Assembly (NCBI GenBank): GCA_014549065.1
Contig: JACDOX010000426.1
Location: forward strand, 74,878-138,877
DNA from: Cardinalis cardinalis
Lineage: Eukaryota > Chordata > Aves > Passeriformes > Cardinalidae
Direction: 5' to 3'
Length of the DNA stretch: 64,000 bases
The notes beneath the pieces were generated by a model that saw only the letters and a list, made by a program, of their open reading frames with translations, did no database searches and was not told the origin of the DNA. The translations under genes were made by a program, and so were the position numbers. Positions 51,521-64,000 of the stretch are shown here, one piece after another (position 1 is the stretch's first letter; the number at the start of each line of letters is the position of its first letter).

Positions 51521-53046
51521 CTTCCTGAGCCATTGATCCTTCCAGGGTCAGATCTAGCCTGTCCACTTTGGTTGAAAAACTGAGATTATGAAACTAGGCA
51601 CAGATAAATCCTAGAAGAGAATAAATTTAAGAAATTATTAGTCACTAATAAAAGCAGTACAACATGAAATGACTGAAAATTTGAAAACTCAGTCTAGCTG
51701 TGCCTTGAAGCCAAAATAATTGATTATTTAATTGTTATAAAATGCCTAAGCCAAGTATGACCCTGAAATTACTTTCTTACAGGACTATGGTTTGAATGCT
51801 CATGAGCACTCACTTTTCAAGTACACAATTACTTTTAATTATTTCCGACTATTTGGAATAATAAAGCTCACAGCCTTTTTCAAAGATATACAAGTTTATT
51901 ACTGAAAAAAAAATGTAATAATCAAATGTGCATGATACAGCAAGTAGTTGCATTTGTAAATGTAAACCTTGATAAAGTAAACAGCATCCCAAAGACAAAT
52001 TAATGCCAAAAGTGTCTTACAATAGTTAATCAGATTTACAACTTTTTCCTCAGTGAATTCTTTTACTTCTGGGGTACATAGCTGCTTGTAAAAGCAATCT
52101 TAAAACACAAAATAAACTGAAAGCTGACATGCTGGAGGAATTTACAGCTTTTGCACAGAAAAGTAGATTTCTCCAAAAATGCTCTCTGATACTGTAAATT
52201 TGTTTCAAATATTACTTACAAAGTGGAGATTTATGAGTAGAAAAAATAGCTGAAATTTTGTTCTTACTGCTTACTTAGAAATCAAGTTGTATTTAAACAT
52301 TACATAAATTTCAAATATATACACATTTTAAGAAATCTGTTATGATCATGATATTGCAAGTTAGCCAGAATTATAAGAGTAAAAAAAGTGACTGAACTAT
52401 CTTATTCAGTTAGATTTTACATGAGATTATTTCAAAGAACTTAAATTTCAGTGATACTACTCTAGGTAAAAATTATAGCCAGCAGTTTGGAAGATTTTTC
52501 AATACATAACTCCAAGTCAATTAAATAGAACAAGAAAAGAAAATGTGATCTGGTTTTTCTAAAATTATTATTAACAGAGAAATCATTGTGTTCTCAGTGG
52601 TTAAAATCTCACCAGCTTTAGACTCTTACCGGGTTTAATCCTAATTTCTCACCCTGTTGCATTTGAACAAGTAAGTAGCTCATGTCAGTAAGAATGCAAA
52701 CTCCAGAGNACAGCCAGCCAGAGAGTTTGTATCAAGAAGACAGAACGAGCCAGCAGAACTCACACAAGAACATTTTGAGTGCAGTGCTGAGGGAATACAC
52801 CATGACATTTCAAGAACACATCCCAGTCCTGGATTTAAAAAGTTCCGGTATACAATGGAGTAGTGCGGTGATTTCCCTACCGTTCCTTGTTGTGCCATTA
52901 GAAATTTGTGCTGTTGTGGAAACATTGTGCTATTACAGCTATACCAAGCTTGTGACAATTCAAGTTTCTAGTAAATGTGTTTGCAATGGCAGTATCAGAT
53001 AACAATTGTCAAAAGGAATCCATTGTAGAAATTTAAAAATTATACG

Positions 53047-53125
53047 ACTGTGACAGTTTCCAAGGATTTACTGAACTTATAATGAAGTTTGCCTTGCTTC
53101 CAAATATCCAAAGAAAGGTATTTAG
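53047..53125 (-). repeat. Short fragment matching the 5' end of the CR1 remnant 2.8 kb away
   Basis: About 75 bases beginning TGACAGTTTCCAAGG align in the same orientation with 55838-55915, with scattered substitutions. The match starts in a CR1-like segment and continues through TTTGCCTT and TTCCAAATATCC. It is either a separate CR1 fragment from the same subfamily or a local duplication. Confidence 0.65.
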
Positions 53126-53448
53126 GATGTATGCACATGTGTAGGAAGGGACATAATGAGAAAAGACTGTGGTGCTTGGGGAAGTGACTAAAAGGACAGG
53201 AACAGCACAGGGAGAGGTGCCCCATACTTCCTCACACTGCTTCATCCCACCAAGGCAAACTGTTTTGTAAAAAGCACTAAACAGACTGCTATTTGTGCAC
53301 TTTCTGCTTTGGCATCTCAGTCAGGGACATCCAAAAACAGCCTGAAAAAAACCTCTGCTGTTACAGAATTGCTCTGGAAACGGGACTGTCACCCAGAAAG
53401 CAGTGTGCAATAAAACACTGAGGATAAGAAAAGAATGAGCCAAAGGAG

Positions 53449-53464
53449 AAAAAAAAAAAAAAAA
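53449..53464 (+). repeat. Poly-A tract
   Basis: A run of 16 A in the SLC5A12-ANO3 interval. Confidence 0.9.
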
Positions 53465-54710
53465 GGATCAGGAGCCAGTCCCCATGCTTCATCCTCAAAC
53501 CCTTACTTTTCAGAGCCTGTTGCAATTCTGGAGCAAAACTTGCTGGGGTGAACAGGAGACCTTTGCTGCTTGGTGCTCATTCTCACCCTCCACATGCTGG
53601 CTCTGAATTTGACCTCAGAAGAATGTGTGTTTTGCAAGTGTGAGGTTGAGTATGAAAGGACTCCGGGAATTTTTGAAGCTACTAGATTTTCTATTACAGG
53701 AATATAGGTTATAATTCACTAAAACACTTCCAAAAAGTGTCATTGTATGCATCTTAGTCAGACAAAGTATGCATTGGAAGCAAGTNACAGGTCTGCCTAG
53801 AAGTGGTACTCTATTTGAATTCTAAAATCAATCTTAACATCAAATAACTATTGCAAAATGCTGCCCTTATATTTGTTTCAAACTTTGCCCCAAACAAGCA
53901 ACATCAGCACTTTATGAGGATTCCAAATAATATAATGCTTCTGGAAGTACTACTGCATTGTAAGTGATTACTGACATCACTATTTTCTTCCCTGTCCATT
54001 TTCTTAATAGAAACTAAATAGAAAATATGGGTTTTTTTTTATTTTCCATCAACTTTATTGCATTCATAAGTAGCTGTTCGTATAAAATGAGCTTTATTGA
54101 TAAGGCTATTACCCAGTATATATATAAAAATCTAGTTTATAATAGTTTTAATGAAAATTGGTGACATTTACAGGCTAACTATGCTAATTTGCCTCCAAAC
54201 AAATTGTTACATAATGCAAAAGCTACTAAGTCCCACAATGCCATGTAGGACTTGGCAGATAACTCCAACGGACTCCATGGCTCCAGAAATTCTCCCTGGC
54301 AACACTCCCAGTTGGAGTCTGCAGTGGAGAAAGCCGCAGCAAGGATGTGCATTACACATATAATTAGACTGATCATCTTAATGGCACATTAAGAATAAAA
54401 CATCACCCAAACTCTTGCCTTTCCCCATATTAATACTTGCCCTGACGCTATGTTTCCCAAGGTATTTTTCGTTCTGTGGAACTTTTTATAAAGGAAACTT
54501 CAGGAAATTTATTAATTTTTCCATTAAGGTACTTATCTACTAACCTATATGTACCAGTTTGTCTAGACACTTTCNTTTTGAGCTTTCCACAGGATACAAT
54601 TGAGCCTAACTGTGCCTCACACAATTTATGACAAGTTGTTGTTGGAAAAGGCCACAGCTGATATGTATTTCATACTAGTGAAGATATGTACTTCCAAAGA
54701 AGCATCTAAG

Positions 54711-54725
54711 AAAAAAAAAAAAAAA
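54711..54725 (+). repeat. Poly-A tract
   Basis: A run of 15 A about 115 bases before the CR1 remnant. Confidence 0.9.
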
Positions 54726-54839
54726 GCTCACTTAATCACTATTGAAATTTTAGCCCTGTCACCATTTTCTCAAATTCCTGAATGAAAACAGTTAGGAAAA
54801 AACTGAATCATTAATGCTGGAAAACATCACCAAAATTAT

Positions 54840-55920
54840 CAGGTCCAATCTTTGAACAAATATCACCACGACAAATAAATCACAACACTAAGTGCCATGC
54901 GCAGTCATTTCTTGAACACACCCAAGGATGATGACCCCACCCCCTCCCAGCACAACCTGTTCCAATGCCTTCAATGAAAAAATTCTTCTTGATATCCAAC
55001 CTGCACCTCACTGTGTGCAGCCCGAGGTTATGTTCCCTTGTCTTGTCCCTAGCTGCCTGGTAGAAGAGGCTGACCCCCACGTTGCTACAATCTCTTTCCA
55101 GGTAGTTGTGGAGAGTAATAAGACTCCTCTGAGCCTCCTCATCTAACTAAACAACCACAGCTCCTTCAACCAACCCTTCCTATGACTTAATCTCTCCAGA
55201 AGCCTCACCAGCTTCACTGCCCTTCTCTGGACATGCTCCAGCACCTCAGTGTCTGCCTGCAACAGAGAGGCCAGAACTGGACACAGGTCTCAATGCATGG
55301 CCTCACCAGTGCCAGGCAGAGGGGGACAATCAGTGCCCTGCTCCTGCTGGCCACCCTGTTCCTGACACAGGCCAGGATGCCATTGGCCTTTGTGCCCACC
55401 AGGACACAGCTGGCTCACGCTCAGCTGCTCTTGGCCAGCACCCCCAGCTCCTTTGCCACTCTGCCCCCAGCCTGCAGCACTGCAAGGGGTTCTTGTGTTC
55501 CAGGGACAGGACTTGGCATTTGGCCACACTGAGCACTCCACTCACCTGGGCCCATGGATCCAGCCTGTCCAGGTCCCTCTGCAGAGCCTTCAACAGTCCC
55601 ACCCAACTACAGACTGGCTGCAAACTCACTGAGGATGCCCTTGATCCCCTTGTCCAGGTCCATTGGTAAGGACACTGAACAGAACTGGCCCCAAAAGAAG
55701 CGGTTCCCTGGGGAACCACACTCCAGATCAGCTGCCAGCTGGATAAACAGCTTTCACTGCCACCCTCTGGGCACAGCCATCCAGCTTTAACCCAGCTAAG
55801 AGCGCACCTGCTGCCACCTTCTCCAGGAGAATGCCATGGGTGACAGTTTCCAAGGCTTTACTGAACTCATCATGAGGTTTGCCTTATTTCCAAATATCCT
55901 AAGAAGGATGCTCAATCTGT
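54840..55920 (-). mobile_element. CR1 LINE remnant, older and frame-broken
   Basis: Reverse-complement CR1. The 3' end is near 54840 (degenerate CAGGTCCAATC block). The body contains a - strand segment at 55214-55399 reading ANGILACVRNRVASRSR, typical of the CR1 RT C-terminus, but the frame is broken several times. The middle part is GC-rich compared with its surroundings. Divergence is visibly higher than in the copy at 15261-16236. The 5' end fades near 55920, where it shares about 75 bases with 53047-53125. Confidence 0.85.
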
Positions 55921-58005
55921 GTGCTGTGGGAGCCTGAGCTCAACATTCAGGCAAGCCTTAGCACTCAGTTGTGAATACTCTTAATGCCTCCCTCTTTGTA
56001 GAGACAAACTTAGAGGAACCTCTCATTAGGATGGGCAATAAAACAGAATTCATATCTTCCTTTTTTTATTCATCAAAATTCAGATCTCACACATTAGGCA
56101 CAAATTAAGAATAAAAAGTTGTAAGAAATGAGGTGCATTTCATGTATCTGGACTTTGTGCCATTCCTGAAATGGAAATTTCTTTTGTCTGAATCAAGATG
56201 CAGAATTTGGTTAAGAATAATTAACACATTTTGAACAAATACTTCATATATAAGAAAATCTAGTTGCTCATGCAGTCTCTCTCTAAGGGCGCATGCATAG
56301 AGGAAACTTTTCATAGATTATATCTGCAATGATCTAAAGCATTTTTGCACAAACTGAGGTTCTAAAGCTTTGTCAAATTTCACAAATGCAGCCTGCATGC
56401 ACAGTCTAGTCATACTAGTAATTTTTTTGAAAAGACAATATTTAAAATATTAAAAGATCATTCACCATTCAAAAAATACATTATTCCTGAGGATAGTGTG
56501 TGCCTTACTCTTTAAGAAAATAACATGCAGTCAATGAAAACGGCATACTGAGCAAAGTCCAGCAAAAAGGTTTCTCAGCTTAAGCAAATGGCTAGACAGC
56601 GGCAAGACCTTTACGCATTGTTGATGTCCTCCAAAATTAAAGGACACACAGAGTGTTTCTCCAAACTTCTTGTCCTTTCCCAGTGCATAAAATGCACCAT
56701 GTCAGATCTTCATACTTGCCTTTCATATGCTCTTATATCCCACTGTTGAAAAAAATTCATAATATATATAAATGTAAATCTCAAATACAAAAAGATTGTT
56801 TAATGTGTTTTTTAAAGTCAAATTGGAATTTGCCTAGGTATGTATTGACATGTGCCAATATCAATAGCAAAACCAAGAAAGTATAAAATAATGTTTCTGA
56901 TTTTGCCTGATTTTACCCTGTGTCTTTATAACTTGGGCCAGCCAAGAAAGANATTTTGTTTCTAGAGAAAATATTACAATGAGCTCATTTGTGACCTTCT
57001 GAAGCATTCAAATATTATCACAAGGTGGCACAAAAATAAAAACTGTGACACAGTTATTGCTGTCAAGCAGCGCTTAACAGTCCACAGAATGAGACAGAGA
57101 GACAATAAATTAAATCAAACCTTGTGACTGTTTTAGCACTGAAGAGAGTGGAGTGATTTTTTTCTGATAATGAATCCTGAGGAATTTAATGCACAACTCA
57201 GAAGATGAAGGAACAAAACAGCCTTTCCAAAATATGGCAAGCTGAGTTCTATCTGTCCTTTATCACAGAATGAATGGGTAATGTACCTGATTGGGCCAGA
57301 TCTTTAAATTTCTTTCCTCCTTTCATGCAGTACTATAGATACTCCTACAAGTGCCTTGTCTGGTAACAGAGCTGAAATTAATCAAGAAAGCTCATGAATG
57401 TGGTGAAACAACTGAAGAACTTGATGTTAGGCTCTCTGGATACAACAGATTGTATTTACCTACTTTGATGGGCTCTTGACTCTTGAAATTAATTTCAGTG
57501 AAATAAAATAAAATTATTGTGCTAATAAATGCAAGTGAATACTCAAATCACACTTTTTAATTACACAGGATTAATGTAAATAGCAAAAATTCCAGTCTTT
57601 TCATATCTGTCAGCAGTGACTTTGCTGCAGCTTTATCCATAAAAATAATGTCAAAATTTGTAGACTTTGTAGCTATTGTGCTTTGCTGACTCTTTTTTTT
57701 TAGATTTTTCTCATCCAATACAGCAAAACATTATCTAAAACTGTATGAGAGAAACAGAACAACTGTAACTCTGTATATCCCTTCCCCTCCCTGCAAGGTA
57801 TCCCTTAAATTTGTTTAAACATTAAGTGCTTTTCCTGTATTATGAAATGCTAGTAACAGATAATTTCACCACCAAAATGTGACTATTAACCACAAGCAAC
57901 AGTGCAGTATGCTGTTTGCACATAAAAATTAAAATTTGATTCTTCAATGAACATCTACTTTTTTAGTGATTTTATCAAAAAATCCACCCCAAGTGTAAGA
58001 AGGCA

Positions 58006-58030
58006 TACTACTACTAATAATAATAATAGT
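58006..58030 (+). repeat. ACT/AAT trinucleotide repeat
   Basis: ACTACTACTAATAATAATAA. Confidence 0.9.
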
Positions 58031-58387
58031 AAATACCGTGTGTGTATGCATTTATATACAATCTGTATACATATTTGCCTGTATCCAGCTCCAATGTTAT
58101 GACATATTTAGGCCAATAAAAGAAGTGTACATTACTGCAACGTTTACTATTACAATAGGAAGAACCTTGTTACAAATTGCTCTTCTACTCCTTCCCTGAA
58201 CAAGCAAGCCACAATGCTATACTGTATGTCTCATATAAATTGGCAGAAGCTTGAATTCTATAAAGATATAATTGTATTTGAAGAGAAAGTCATTTGCACT
58301 GCATGGGAGCATTTCAAGTTAGCACTCTGTGAAGTCATGGAATCACTGCCCAGGCAGACCAAGAGGAACAGTAACACAGTTAGCATG

Positions 58388-58440
58388 AAAATGACAGTTC
58401 TTTCATGCTGGAAGCCGAAAATGACTGTTCTTTCATGCTG
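58388..58440 (+). repeat. 30-bp tandem duplication
   Basis: AAAATGACAGTTCTTTCATG at 58388 recurs with one change at 58418, giving a period of 30. It lies within a 93-codon open stretch (58214-58495) that has no recognisable domain and is probably chance. Confidence 0.9.
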
Positions 58441-59186
58441 TGTGGAGATGGCCTTTCACACACAAAAGTGCAAGGACAGCTCAACAGCTGTGTAATTCTC
58501 AAACAGAAAATTACCTTCTCCTAGTGCTGCTGTTCCCTTTCTGAATTTCGACTTTTTGGTTTTCAACTAGATGTATAAATTAATGACACTAATGTGCAAA
58601 TCTTAAACTGCATAGTAAATATTTAGCAGCCACAGACCCCTTTTTTAGGGTAGGACCACATCCACAATCTCAACAAGAGACTAGGACAAACCTGACAAAA
58701 CAGTAAGCCTGAAAGATCAAGTCATGGCCACAAAGGCAACAACTGCTCTTTTCTTTAAAGGCATTACAGATGGAGATGAGCAATCAGAAGCTGTAGAAGT
58801 AGTGGATATCACATAAGTTGGTTTTAGTCATGCCCTTACTCTATAGGTTCACAGGTAATTTTCTATTTTCATCATGCTGATAGTATCTTCATACACAGCA
58901 TGAAAACTCATTGCCTTTTTTAAACACANAGTCCAGATTTTTACTCTGGCTGCACATTTCTGAATGCCAATTGTCATTGGAGCTCATCACAGACCAGTTA
59001 CAGGTAAGGCTTTCCACTGACATCACTGGAAACATCCATTTCTCGGTGCCCACCAAAGTAAGCAACTGCACTGCCTAGCAAGAACATAAATATACCACCA
59101 CCAAATCTCACACTGCTGCCAGATTGACTTCATTTTGTAACTTCGCTCTCCAGTTCCGAAGTGGTGTTGTTGTAGCATGGTAGTGA

Positions 59187-62100
59187 CTAAGGCCATTCAT
59201 GGTGATACTGTTTCCCATTCTTTTTCCTTTCTCTTTGCAAATGTTCCAGTTCAGCCTCATACATCATTTCCTGGACTAAGTATTTCTCTCTCCTCATTCT
59301 GTCACACAAGTCTTTGGGTATGTCTGGAATTAGGTAGGCAATGAAAGACTTTATTCCAAAAACAAGGTGCTGAAAAGAAAAACAAAAATAATTGCTTAAC
59401 ATATCAACAAGTATTCCCCTTTGTAGGACTAGACTTTAGAGCCTAAAAGTCTGTGGCAGAACTGGAACTGAGACTCAATTTGTGACTGAAAGGCAACTCC
59501 TTTGTTTTTTGGTTTTTTTTTAATAAAAACACTCCTATGGGAGTAAATGACTGATCTAAAAGAAATGGGCAAAGCTGAAGTTTTCTAAGAAGGAAAACAA
59601 CGGGTAGAGTTAGTGACTTAACTAAATATGTGACTACAGGATATGCTAGTTTGATCAACAAAAGCCAACGCTACCAACAAGCAATCTGTTCAGAGCTTAT
59701 CATGGAAATAGGTGATCATAATCCTGGGGAGTATGCAATACATACTTCAAACTTAGTATACATGTTTCAACTTTTATATTAACCTAGAATCATGTATCAT
59801 TTTCCTGACACACATTCAATCTTGTAATAACTGTGCCTAATATACGCAAAACTTGCACTTCTTTTTCAACAAAATAGGAATGATTGGGCAGGGAACCAAC
59901 ACGATGTATAAGATGACTGTTAAGAAAATACGATTTTAGAGGCGTTCTACAGCAAGTGCATGCTCTATCAATTCTGTTTGAAGTGGCTGATAGTCAACAG
60001 TTTGAGGAAGAAATTTTTTTCCTCAGTCTTGACTGTAATGAACAAACAATTGATTAAAATGACAATTTACTTATAGGACAACTATAAAGAATCAACTCAG
60101 ACCTGCAAGAGGTAGAAAGGGCTTGCTCCCTTCCACAACTAACCTCAAATACTATGATGAAGGCCAGCCGTGCTGCCAGGACATGCCAAAATTGCAAAGT
60201 GAATTCATACGGAGTCGAACTCCACGGAGGGGCTCTGTAGTCTCTGTACCTGGAGAGCAAAGAGAAACTCAGTGAGTTACCCTGTGCTCTCTTGAGCAAT
60301 AAAAACTTTTGACATGGTCAAGGGCTCTCTGGTTCATCCCAGATCTGGCTAAAAGGAGAAACTGAAGTGAAAGCAGACTTCAAGAGGAGTTAAACTAAAA
60401 GGAAGAGCTGTCCAGAATACAGGCTGTTAAATAAAGCTGTTTATGAGACAGTACTTTTTCCTTCCAAAAATCCAGAGCAAACAGTTTCTTTTATTGTTAC
60501 AAAGCTGGTGTTAAGTGTGTTGATTCTAAATTGGTCCTTGTCTTTGCTTATAAGCATTTGAGAGTCTCCAAAGTTTGCATAAATGAAATATGATTCTAAT
60601 TTAAACTAATGTTTACTGCAAACATAACTCAGAAAACAGGAGTGTGCTCATGTCCTATTTCATTTTTATGCTCTATTTCTTATATTCGTCTTGCATAATT
60701 GTTTGCAAGAATTGTAATCTCAATCTGGGTTAGAGAGGTAACAAAAATTTTAACTGTGTATTTTAATTTATTGACTTCAGAATGCTTAACAAAATTGAAA
60801 TGAGGGTTTTTACCCTTCTTGGCAGCTGGTAAAACTTTTAAATTAAATAATTCATAGAGACATGAAAGATAATGGCTTGCAAGAGTCCTACAAAAACTTC
60901 AAACACAAATTTCCAGTATGTCAGCAGTGTATCCTATCTTTGTACTCAAGGACTCCATGTTGAACAAACAAGAACTCCAATGCTTTTAAAGGCAAAGAAG
61001 AAATGCCAGCAATTTCAGCAGTGTTAATTTATTGTCTGCATTAATGTCCATGTCTGTGTTGCAGTAAATGGGAGCAAGGAAACGTACCGACAGTATCCTG
61101 AGTATCCCATCCCAAGTTCACTCAAATCAAATACTGACAAACTGCTGTTGACATATCCTTTTAAGCATCTGAAAGAAAAAGCCATATGGGCAGCACTTTC
61201 TTCATAAAGTGGTTATACAATAAACATCCTGTAAACATATTCTGCTATCAGATACTGTGAGCATAATACTTTATTTGCTTATCAGGACAAAGGCAATTCT
61301 GAAATTCATGCAGAGAAGCTTACTGGAAAAAGTTTACTGGAAAAAGAAGACTAACAACTGTTTCAGCTATAGCACTGTTTAAAAGTCTATTTTCAGCACT
61401 TCTTATGGTTTTGCTTCTTACCTGCTGGGAGATATAAACCAAAAATTGTTGCTACAATGCTTTTAATTGTCTTCTAAAATTACTGATCTTTGAAAGATGG
61501 ATAGAAAGGCAGAGAGCAGAATAATTTACCACTCTTGCAGAATTGGCCACCAATAACGCAGCATATACAAAAATACCCCAGGTTTTATGAGTTTTCATCA
61601 ACAGTAACATGAACAGTGTATATATACCAAACACTTGTATTAAAGGCAAAAATGTATTACTATTAATTACAGAATTATATAAATATGTTGATTTATGACT
61701 GTAGGAGTGAATTTTTGCTGTTGCTTGAAAACCACAGAGACATGAAAGATATCCTATCTTCTTTAAACCTGTTTTGTAACTTAACTAAAGCATATTTGAA
61801 AGTCAAAGAAGATATAAGAAGAGATGCATGAGGAATCCTTTTATAATCCTGGATCTTCAGGTTTGCTATAATACCTCCAACCCCTACTGACAAAAGAAGA
61901 AATAGAATTACATAGTTCTCTCTTAAATGGGTAGGATGCATCAAGCACTAACATTTTTCTGACACTGTCTCNTTTCATCCTATCCCACCTCACTATTTTT
62001 AGCCTTAAACTCTCTTTTCCTGTGACAGCTCAGGAAGAGTAAACCACTATTTTTGGGAGCATATATGTGTATTTGGAAATGCACTGGGAGAAGACAGCAT

Positions 62101-63583
62101 AGACCTACTGCAGAGAAAAGGAAAAGCTTATCTAGAAAAGATCTGAGAACTGATGCAGTGTACAGACTTTTTTGTTTGCATTCAGGAGGGAAGAGATGAT
62201 TTTCTACTTCTATAAAGAGCTCCTTCGCAAACTCTTTGGAACGGCTGACTTACTTGCTCTTCACATCTGGGAAGGTTTGCACAGACTGTAAAGAAATGTA
62301 TCTTATGTATGTTATCATAGAAATACAGCAGTAAATTGTGCTTCCGCTCAAAAACACATGTATATATAAAGAATATCCTAATTACTTTTCTTGTCTGTAC
62401 CCTTGATCTGTACAGGGACCATACTTGTATGCATAGACAAAACGTGGAATGTAATCAGAAGTAATGGCAATAACAAAGGCATTGGTGATGACAGCCAGAA
62501 CTCCAATTCCTTCCAGAATTCCATACCAAATACCTAAAAACAAGAGAAATTTCAACAAAGAAGTCAGTTTTTTATAGTCATATTAAATCATATAAAGTCA
62601 TACCAGTGATAATAAAGTCATTAATAGTCATACAATTTTCCTTTCTTGTTAAGAACGAGTTATGAGACAGAAAAACTAATCAGATGAAGCCATGTCCCCA
62701 CATTGCAGCCACTACCCATGCCACCCAAATGAAATCTTACAACAGCGCACACCCTGCTGAAAAGATACAGCCAAGCAACAAAGACATAATGGTAATTTTT
62801 TCTTATGAAGGCCAAATAGGAGGTTTTGGAAAGAGATTTCTTATTTAATTAAATTTCAAATTAAAAGTTACTTCTGTCCTTTTATTTAATTTCTAAATTC
62901 AATTCATTTTAGACCTAGAGTTCCACAAATCAGAAGCCTGAAATACTTTTAGCCTGTTTCCAATATTCAAGTTATAACAATTCCTTATTGTAAATGGGAA
63001 ACAAACTTGAGGGATCCTCTTTGCAAATCAACTCACTATCCTTTTGTTGCTGAACAGGAAAGCTGTCACTGAAATCTGTTAGTTATGTTACCATCCTGAC
63101 ACACGAAATACTTCAAGGGTGGAGCTGTTCTCAAGAGGAAAACCCAAAGAGATGGTAGCTGGCAGTGGCAGCCACAGGGTTCTCTCACCTATATCTGTTG
63201 CTCTTGCAGGCATGGGTCTTCGCCACTGAGTGACAAACTTGTATGCATCCAACCTGATTTCTATGATGTTGTTGAGCAGTGCCAGGAGAGGTGCCAGGGG
63301 GAAGGCAGCCACAAAGATGGTGGTAAAGCCAAACTGTAAAACTAGACAGGCGTTTCCATGGTTAGAAACTGGAAATTCAAAAAATCTTTTAACATGCAAC
63401 ATAGTTCTACCTTCTGAAGAAAACCAACACCTCCCAGATTTGCTCACCCATCTCTAAATATTCATCCATTAAACCATGGAGATTCATAGGTTGCAGATTC
63501 CAGTCTTTTTCCCATTGAGGTAGAGAAATTTTATTTTCCATTGATTGCCCTCTTCTCTTCATTTTGCGTCGTGACCACCAATT
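59187..63583 (-). CDS. ANO3: Anoctamin-3 (TMEM16C), last six coding exons, partial at the right edge
   Basis: TMEM16 family membrane protein; ANO3 is neuronal, linked to phospholipid scrambling and to modulation of Na+-activated K+ channels, and mutated in human dystonia (family knowledge). Exons in transcript order: 63448-63583, 63189-63341, 62386-62533, 61088-61169, 60144-60249, 59187-59369. All have GT-AG borders and matching phases, except that 61088-61169 is 82 nt where 81 is needed (see findings). The visible part covers about 268 residues of a protein of roughly 980. It holds two acidic pairs that bind Ca2+ in TMEM16 proteins: both E of DEYLEM (TM7) and E/D of IIEIRLDAYKF (TM8). Later come the CRYRDYRAPPW loop, the last membrane helix, and the conserved tail LVQEMMYEAELEHLQ ending HHEWP. 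The tail and the SLC5A12 neighbour favour ANO3 over ANO4, whose tail differs. Upstream exons lie beyond position 64000. I found no AATAAA signal in the first 700 bases downstream of the stop. Confidence 0.94.
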
Positions 63584-64000
63584 CTGTAATAAACTTTATT
63601 AGATAAAGAGAGTATTAATTACTGTATCTGCTCATGGACTTAAAATATGTTCTGGTACTGTTCTGAAATAAGAAGACCTGTTTTGAACAGCATCTGAATG
63701 ATTACTTAAATATTTTATGGAAAATTTTACAATATCCTCTTAGATACAATACAAAGAACTTATAGAAGATCTCATAATTCTGCATTAATATTTTAATTGT
63801 CTTTAATGTAGCGTGTTTGGCATTGTATAAATAAGCTTTTCAGAATATGGAACATGCTTGCATGGACTTTTTTAATTTGGTAGGATTTACCTGAATGACT
63901 AAACTTAAAAAATTTTAAAAAAACTCATGCATAGCAAGAGCACTAAAAATAAATAATGCTTTATTTCAATCCTGTAAAAGACTAATCAGGTCAGTGGAAT

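Larger units (their letters stand above)
51521..54839. other. Intergenic, no gene seen
   Basis: Ordinary AT-rich sequence between the G-depleted tract and the CR1 remnant. It holds a short CR1-like duplicate and two poly-A tracts. The 106-codon frame at 52682-53002 has no recognisable feature. Confidence 0.6.
55921..59186. other. ANO3 3' flank and probable 3' UTR
   Basis: Downstream of the ANO3 stop on the - strand. The 3' UTR must start here, but I could not locate a polyadenylation signal with confidence. No other gene is seen. Confidence 0.5.

Noticed and set aside
58214..58495. 93-codon + strand frame
   Set aside because: No domain, contains a tandem duplication, and lies in the 3' flank of ANO3 in the opposite sense; probably chance.

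Overview
The window is vertebrate nuclear DNA from a bird, most likely a passerine. It is AT-rich with long introns and GT-AG splice sites. Its repeats are avian: CR1 LINEs with the typical 3' end, a tRNA-Ile/CR1 composite SINE like one known from songbirds, and LTRs of the kind common in songbird genomes. Isolated single N bases are scattered through it.

Two protein-coding genes can be supported, and they converge tail to tail. SLC5A12, the sodium-coupled monocarboxylate transporter SMCT2, is complete on the + strand. It has 15 coding exons from 34445 to 49017 and a predicted product of 629 residues. ANO3 (anoctamin-3, TMEM16C) is on the - strand. Only its last six coding exons are present (59187 to 63583), giving the C-terminal 268 or so residues; the rest lies beyond the right edge. 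The same convergent pair occurs in other vertebrates, for example on human chromosome 11p14, which supports both calls against the paralogous pair SLC5A8/ANO4.

Layout: 1-34444 is a long gene-free interval with CR1 fragments, one younger CR1 copy with a readable reverse-transcriptase segment (15261-16236), two solo-LTR-like blocks (about 20890-21662 and 28950-29422) and simple repeats. 34445-49017 is SLC5A12; its introns hold a CR1 fragment, the tRNA-Ile/CR1 SINE and a perfect 22-bp hairpin. 49018-59186 is the shared 3' intergenic space. It contains the strangest feature of the window, a tract of about 1.1 kb (50429-51520) almost without G on the + strand, and an old CR1 copy. 59187-64000 is the ANO3 3' part.

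The main observations for a second look are the G-depleted tract, which looks like strand-specific G-to-A hypermutation; a one-base insertion that breaks frame in the third-from-last ANO3 exon; several perfect short-loop inverted repeats; and a possible 57-nt cassette exon near the SLC5A12 C-terminus. The two genes have unrelated products (apical nutrient transport and a neuronal anoctamin), so their adjacency reflects conserved synteny, not a shared pathway.
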